A stretch of DNA of 64,000 bases from Haematobia irritans. Its lineage: Eukaryota > Arthropoda > Insecta > Diptera > Muscidae. The DNA lies in NCBI RefSeq assembly GCF_050003625.1, contig NC_134399.1:40502671-40566670 (forward strand). The letters are read 5' to 3'. Positions 58,994 to 64,000 of this stretch are shown here, in pieces. The notes under the pieces are model-generated. The model had not been told where the DNA came from. It made no database searches and was given only the letters and a program-made list of their open reading frames with translations. Made by a program: the position numbers and the translations under genes. Each line of letters begins with the position of its first letter. The stretch's first letter is position 1.

Positions 58994-59974
58994 ACACGGA
59001 TGAAAAAGACTGTTTTTCATATGTTTGGCTATAAACATTATATGTTTGGAACACAAATTTTTAAACACAATATTTTTGAGTGCAAGCATATAATGTTCAT
59101 AAACTAGCATAACATGTTTGGGACATATATGTTAATTTGTTAGAACATATTATGTTTGGGACATAAAATGTTTGTAAATATAATATACTTGAATGCAAAC
59201 ATATATTAATTTAGAAATAGCCTATAAACATATATGTGTTTAGTAGCTTGGAGCGCTATTTAACAGGGAGCGATATTGAATTAAGTTGGTGGTTGTTGCT
59301 TGTTATTACATAATTAACATTTTATTTTTCCTTGGGCAATTGATCAGCTACTTCTTTGATCCTTACAAACTGTGTGGTCCGCTGTTCGAATCCCCGTCCG
59401 GCAAAAGGTAAAATTAAAATAAAAAATAAAAAAATCATAAAATTGAATAATTTCTTCTACAATGTTTGTATTACAGAAAAAGGTGCTAAGAACTAAAAAA
59501 TCTCGTGGAAGTGAGAAAGATGTGGGGGAATATACAATTGGGCAGAAACAAAATTTTGAGCATTCAGGTCGAAAACCTATGTTGTTAGCACCTATATTAC
59601 CTGTTTATTTTCATAATTCATTATGATTGTAAATATATAAATAAATAAATAAAATTTTGAGCACAATATTGTTTGGGAGAATTTTTTTAAGCATATAATA
59701 TTGCTTCCAAATGCTTCCAAACATATTATATGGTCACATAATAACATATTGTTTTTTGGAAGACAACATTATTGAATTTGGATGCAAAAATACAAAATGT
59801 TTGGAACTTAGACTACCCAAACATATATTGTTTAGACCAATATGCTGTCAAACCTATTATATATTGGTAGAGATCAAACATATAAATGTTTGGGCAATAC
59901 CCAAAAAATGTATATGCTTGAAGCAAAATATGTTTGGGAGTATATGTTACAGAAGCGATTTTTTGTGAGGGTGT
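58994..59974 (+). mobile_element. 978-bp-type element D, copy 2
   Basis: Collinear with 8441-9418. Keeps the tRNA-like module (GGTCCGCTGTTCGAATCCCC near 59375) in a better state than copy 1 and lacks the hairpin's left arm. Ends GTGAGGGTGT. Confidence 0.75.
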
Positions 59975-60160
59975 ATCAACCAATTATCAGAATAAATTCA
60001 GGCAGTTCATTAAACTCAACAATGAACCACACTTGAACCTTCCGAAAAAAGGTTTTGCATGATAGCCGGCTTATGCCGAAATAAATTCGTACAAACATAT
60101 CTCTTTTCCTATGCCAATGTCAAATCATCGATTTGAGTGCAGTTGGCTGGTGCTTCCTTT
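59975..60160 (+). repeat. Module related to satellite module M
   Basis: AACCAATTATCAGAATAAAT and TTCAGG match the end of module M. Then follow AACCTTCCGAAAAAAGG and TAGCCGGCTTATGCCG, which are not in the 44-50 kb array, so M is part of a longer repeat. Confidence 0.6.
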
Positions 60161-60420
60161 TTTTCTATAGAAAATTTTGTTTCTATTGAAAATTTGGTCA
60201 AAGTTTTATTTCTATAGAAAATTTGGTCAACATTTTTTTCTATAAAAAATGTGGTCAAAATGTTATTTCTATAGAAAATTTTGTCAAAATTTTTTTTCTA
60301 TAGAAAATTTTGTCACAATTTTATTTCTATAGAAAATTTTGTTAAAATTTCATTTTTATAGAAAAGTTTGTCAACACTTTATTTCTATAGAAGATTTTGT
60401 CAAAATTTTATTTCCTTAGA
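60161..60420 (+). repeat. 29-bp satellite block
   Basis: About nine units of the TTTCTATAGAAA repeat, breaking directly into a SINE that lacks its first bases. Confidence 0.92.
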
Positions 60421-60747
60421 AGTGGTGCAATGGTTAACATGCCCGCACTGCATACACAAGGTCGTGGGTTCGATTCCTACTTCGACCGAACACCAAATAG
60501 TTTTTCAGCGATGGATTATCCCACCTCAGTAATGTTGGTGACATTTCTGAGCGTTTCAAAGCTTCTCTAAGAGGTTACACTGCAACGTGGAACGCCGTTC
60601 GGACTCGGCTATAAAAAGGAGGTCCCTTGTCATTGAGCTTAACATGGAATCGGGCAGCACTCAGTGATAAGAGAGAAGTTCACCAATGTGGTATCACAAT
60701 GGACTGAATAGTCTAAGTGAGCTTGATACATCGGGCTGCCACGTAGC
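60421..60747 (+). mobile_element. tRNA-derived SINE, copy 3
   Basis: Matches copy 2 from GTGGTGCAATGG on. The right-hand flank AGCGTTAGGTTA equals the left target duplication of copy 2, so both come from a single insertion that was later duplicated. The left end is replaced by the satellite. Confidence 0.88.
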
Positions 60748-61211
60748 CTAGCGTTAGGTTAACTAAGGACATTTTTTCTGCCAACTACGGACAGCCCAAG
60801 TAATTCGATTTTGGACAACAGGCTTTAGTAGAACTGTGTACGCAATCCATATTGGAGGGTATATAAGATTCGGCCTGGCCGAATGTTCGAACTTTAACTT
60901 CTTTTCATTTGACAATAATTTACGGCTACGGGTCACTGTGCAAATGTAGTGAAGGTTTAACTTATTTTCTATTTCACTAGAGAGAGAGAGAGAGAATAGA
61001 GTTAAGAATGAAGGAGATGCTTCGTGTGACTAACTTTAAAATGCACACCCTTGCCAATGAGAAACCAGGAATAAAAACAAATACGGACACTTGCATTGCT
61101 TACAAGTAAATAGTTAATATTTGACGATATGACGCACAAGCACTAACTCTCACTTAGAAATTAATTTCCTTCACGCATTCATTCAAATAGTTACCAGTGT
61201 TGCTGGGATTT

Positions 61212-63321
61212 TTATACCCTCCATCATAGGATGGGGGTATATTAACTTTGTCATTCCGTTTGTAACACATCGAAATATTGCTCTAAGACCCCATAAAGTA
61301 TATCTATTCTGGGTCGTGGTGAAATTCTGAGTCGATCTAAGCATGTCCGTCCGTCCGTCCGTCCGTCTGTTGAAATCACGCTAACTTTCGAACGAAACAA
61401 GCTATCGACTTGAAACTTGGCACAAGTAGTTGTTATCGATGTAGGTCGGATGGTATTGAAAATGGGCCATATCGGTCCACTTTTACGTATAGCCCCCATA
61501 TAAAGGGACCCTCAGATTTGGCTTGTGGAGCCTCTAACAGAAGCATATTTCATCCGATCCGGCTGAAATTTGGTGTATGGTGTTGGTATATGGTCTCTAA
61601 CAACCATGCAAAAATTGGTCCACATCGGTCCATAATTATATATAGCCCCCATATAAACCGATCCCCAGATTTGGCTTGCGGAGCCTAAAAGAGAAGCAAA
61701 TTTCATCCGATCCGGCTGAAATTTGGTACACGGTGTTGGTATATGGTCTCTAACAACCATGCAAAAATTTGTTCACATCGGTCCATAATTATATATAGCC
61801 CCCATATAAACCGATCCCCAGATTTGGCTTGCGGAGCCTCAAAGAGAAGCAAATTTCATCCGATCCGGCTGAAATTTGGTACATGATGTTGGTATATGGT
61901 CTCTAACAACCATGCAAAAATTGGTCCACATCGGTCCATAATTATATATAGCCCCCATATAAAACATTCTCCAGATTTGACCTCCGGACCCTCTTGGAGG
62001 AGCAAAATTCATCCGATCCGGCTGAAATTTGGTACATGGTGTTGGTATATGGTCTCGGTCCATAATTATATATAGACCCCATATAAACCGATCTCCAGAT
62101 TTGGCTTGCGAAGCCTCAAAGAGGAGCAAATTGTATCCGATCCGGCTGAAATTTGGTACATGGTGTTGGTATATGGTCTCTAACAATCATGCAAAAATTG
62201 GTCCACATCGCTCCATAATTATATATAGCCCCCTTATAAACCGATCTCCAGATTTGGCTTGCGAAGCCTCAAAGAGGAGCAAATTGCATCCGATCCGGCT
62301 GAGATTTGGTACATGGTATTGGTATATGGTCTCTAAAAACCGTGCAAAAATTGGTCCACATCGGTCCATAATTATATATGGCGCCCATATAAACCGATCC
62401 CCAGATTTGGGTTGCGGAGCCTCAAAGAGAAGCAAAATTCATCCGATCCGGCTGAAATTTGGTACATGATTTGGAACATGGTGTTAGTATATGATCTTTA
62501 ACAACCGTGCCAGAATTGGTCCATATCGGTCCATAATTATATATAGCCCCCATATAAAACATTCTCCAGATTTGACCTCCGGAGCCTCTTGGAGGAGCAA
62601 AATTCATCCGATCCGGTTCAAATTAGGCACGTGGTGTTAGTATATGGTCGCTAACAACCATACCAAAATTGGTCCACTCACACAAAAATTGGTCCATATC
62701 GGTTCATAATCATGGTTGCCACTAGAGCCAAAAATAATCTACCAAAATTTTATTTCTATAGAAAATGTTGTCAAAATTTTATTTCTATAGAAAATTTTGT
62801 TAAAATTTTATTCGGTTCATAATCATGGTTGCCACTCGAGCCAAAAATAATCTACCAAGATTTTATTTCTATAGAAAAGTTTGTGAAAAGTTTATTTCTA
62901 TAGAAAATTTTGTTAAAATTTTATTTCTGTAGAAATTTTTGTCAAAATTTTCTTTCTATAGAAAATTTTGTCAAAATTTTTATTTCTATAGAAAATTTTG
63001 TGAAAATTTTATTTTTATAGAAAATGTTGTTAAAGTTTTATTTCTGTAGAAAATTTTGCCAACATTTTATGTCTACTTTGTCAAACTGAATTATATACGT
63101 ATTGGATCGATCTTTTTTGATTTAATATATACCACGTATGGACTTACATACAATTTAGAAGATGGTGTTAGGAGGTTTTAAGATACCTTGCCATCGGCAA
63201 GCGTTACCGCAACTTAAGTGATTCGATTGTGGATGGCAGTGTTTAGAAGAAGTTTCTACGCAATCCATGATGGAGGGTACATAAGCTTCGGCCTGGCCGA
63301 ACTTACGGCCGTATATACTTG
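61212..63321 (+). mobile_element. HINE-A copy 3, fullest copy with empty site
   Basis: TTATACCCTCCATCATAG hairpin, AACACATCGAAATATTGC, GAGTCGATCTAAGCATGTCC, GTCCGTCCGTCCGTCCGTC, about seven 170-190-bp units, two GTTGCCACT.GAGCC modules, 29-bp repeats (62740-63070), TTACCGCAACTTAAGTGATT and the 3' hairpin CTTCGGCCTGGCCGAA with GGCCGTATATACTTG. It sits in a T-run that is uninterrupted in the paralogue at 52136-52149. Open frames across it are repeat translations. No Rep/helicase is encoded, so an autonomous Helentron elsewhere must have moved it. Confidence 0.92.
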
Positions 63322-63742
63322 TTTTTTTTTAATTTTTATTAAACGTCCATCACTTTTGCAGAAATTTTAATGAATGGCGACGGGAGTGTTGCCAATATTG
63401 GCTTGGGACGAAATATTTGAGTTGGGATTTTGGTGGGGATTTCCATCAATTTGGGAAAATCAGTTCATTATAATACAGAAATGGTTTACATGAAATTCTT
63501 TCTATTTCTACGTAATTAGAAAAGAAAATTTTTAAAAATAAATCTTTGCCCATTTGGAGCATTTGGGCTAAAAGAAGACAAAAGATTTTATTTTTGAAGC
63601 CCAAGCGCTAATTTATAATTTTACTCAGCTTGGCTAAGACAGTTTTCTACAATTGCGAAATCATTTCGTGAGGACTCGGGCTTAAATGTTGCCGCATATT
63701 ATTTTTCCGTAATTTCTACAATGTCGGCCAAAATTAAAAAAA

Positions 63743-64000
63743 CAAGTATATACAGCACTAAGTTCGGCCGGGCCGAATCTTAAATACCCACTATCATGAA
63801 CCAAATATTAGGGTTTCCTTTGAAATTTCAGGAGGGCTTGAGGACTTGAGGACACTTCCCGAAGATAAATTTAAAGATTTCACCTATGAGGACTATATCA
63901 GATTCTGGATTTATAAGAACCATTTTTTTGAGTTTTAGAGGAATCATTAACATCTCTTGTAAGTGTGCAAGAAAATTATAAAATAACGTCTTGATTTGAA
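63743..64000 (-). mobile_element. HINE-B copy 3, partial (window end)
   Basis: Same 3' start as 52562 (CAAGTATATACAGCACTAAG), part of the segmental duplication. Confidence 0.85.

Larger units (their letters stand above)
60422..64000 (+). repeat. Segmental duplication, copy 2 (runs off the window)
   Basis: See 51089-52823. This copy has HINE-A at 61212-63321, lacks the 290-bp MITE, and keeps GGAGGGTATATAAGATTCGG near 60855, a HINE 3' relic partly lost in copy 1. Confidence 0.95.

Overview
This window is AT-rich, gene-poor DNA from a higher fly, most likely a calyptrate muscid such as a horn fly, stable fly or house fly. The grounds are: two degraded mariner copies whose transposase is, from memory, very close to the irritans-subfamily Himar1 type; several DINE-1-like rolling-circle (Helentron-associated, HINE) repeats with a GTCY microsatellite and a terminal TATACCC hairpin; tRNA-derived SINEs; and a jockey-type LINE. 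I find no convincing host protein gene, rRNA or functional tRNA gene. Nearly everything recognisable is a transposon, a relic or a satellite. The remainder looks like intronic or intergenic DNA. No database search was possible, so family names rest on motifs and memory.

Layout. 0-6 kb: a small TA-target MITE, a SINE tail, a LINE reverse transcriptase relic split by an 888-bp hAT element (8-bp target duplication), and a second LINE 3' relic. 6.9-9.5 kb: a 5'-truncated mariner and a 978-bp element with an embedded tRNA-like module. 12.5-14.5 kb: a 29-bp satellite array. 14.6-23.2 kb: mostly unrecognised DNA with small MITEs, a 44-bp perfect palindrome and a foldback. 23.2-24.6 kb: HINE-A copy 1. 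24.6-28.5 kb: low-complexity non-coding DNA. 28.5-33.6 kb: HINE-C debris with a 204-bp TA run, then a mariner split by a 2.7-kb hAT-like element. 33.8-38.3 kb: a LINE whose reverse transcriptase is split by HINE-A copy 2. 38.6-43.1 kb: HINE debris, a MITE and a 2.1-kb inverted-arm element. 44.0-50.1 kb: a 6-kb 29-bp satellite with 2.3-kb higher-order periodicity. 50.5-54.6 kb: two SINEs, a MITE, HINE-B copy 1 and a mariner tail. 55.4-58.5 kb: HINE-B copy 2 carrying two nested insertions. 59-64 kb: the second 978-bp-type element, a SINE, and a paralogue of 51.1-52.8 kb that carries HINE-A copy 3.

The elements explain one another. The paralogous pair at 51.1-52.8 and 60.4-64.0 kb supplies filled and empty sites for two insertions (HINE-A copy 3 and a 290-bp MITE). 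Removing HINE-A copy 2 restores the LINE reading frame exactly. Removing the hAT elements plus one target copy restores the mariner and LINE frames they sit in. HINE-A contains short runs of the 29-bp repeat, and the 6-kb satellite starts with a HINE-A module, so the satellites probably grew out of this transposon family.
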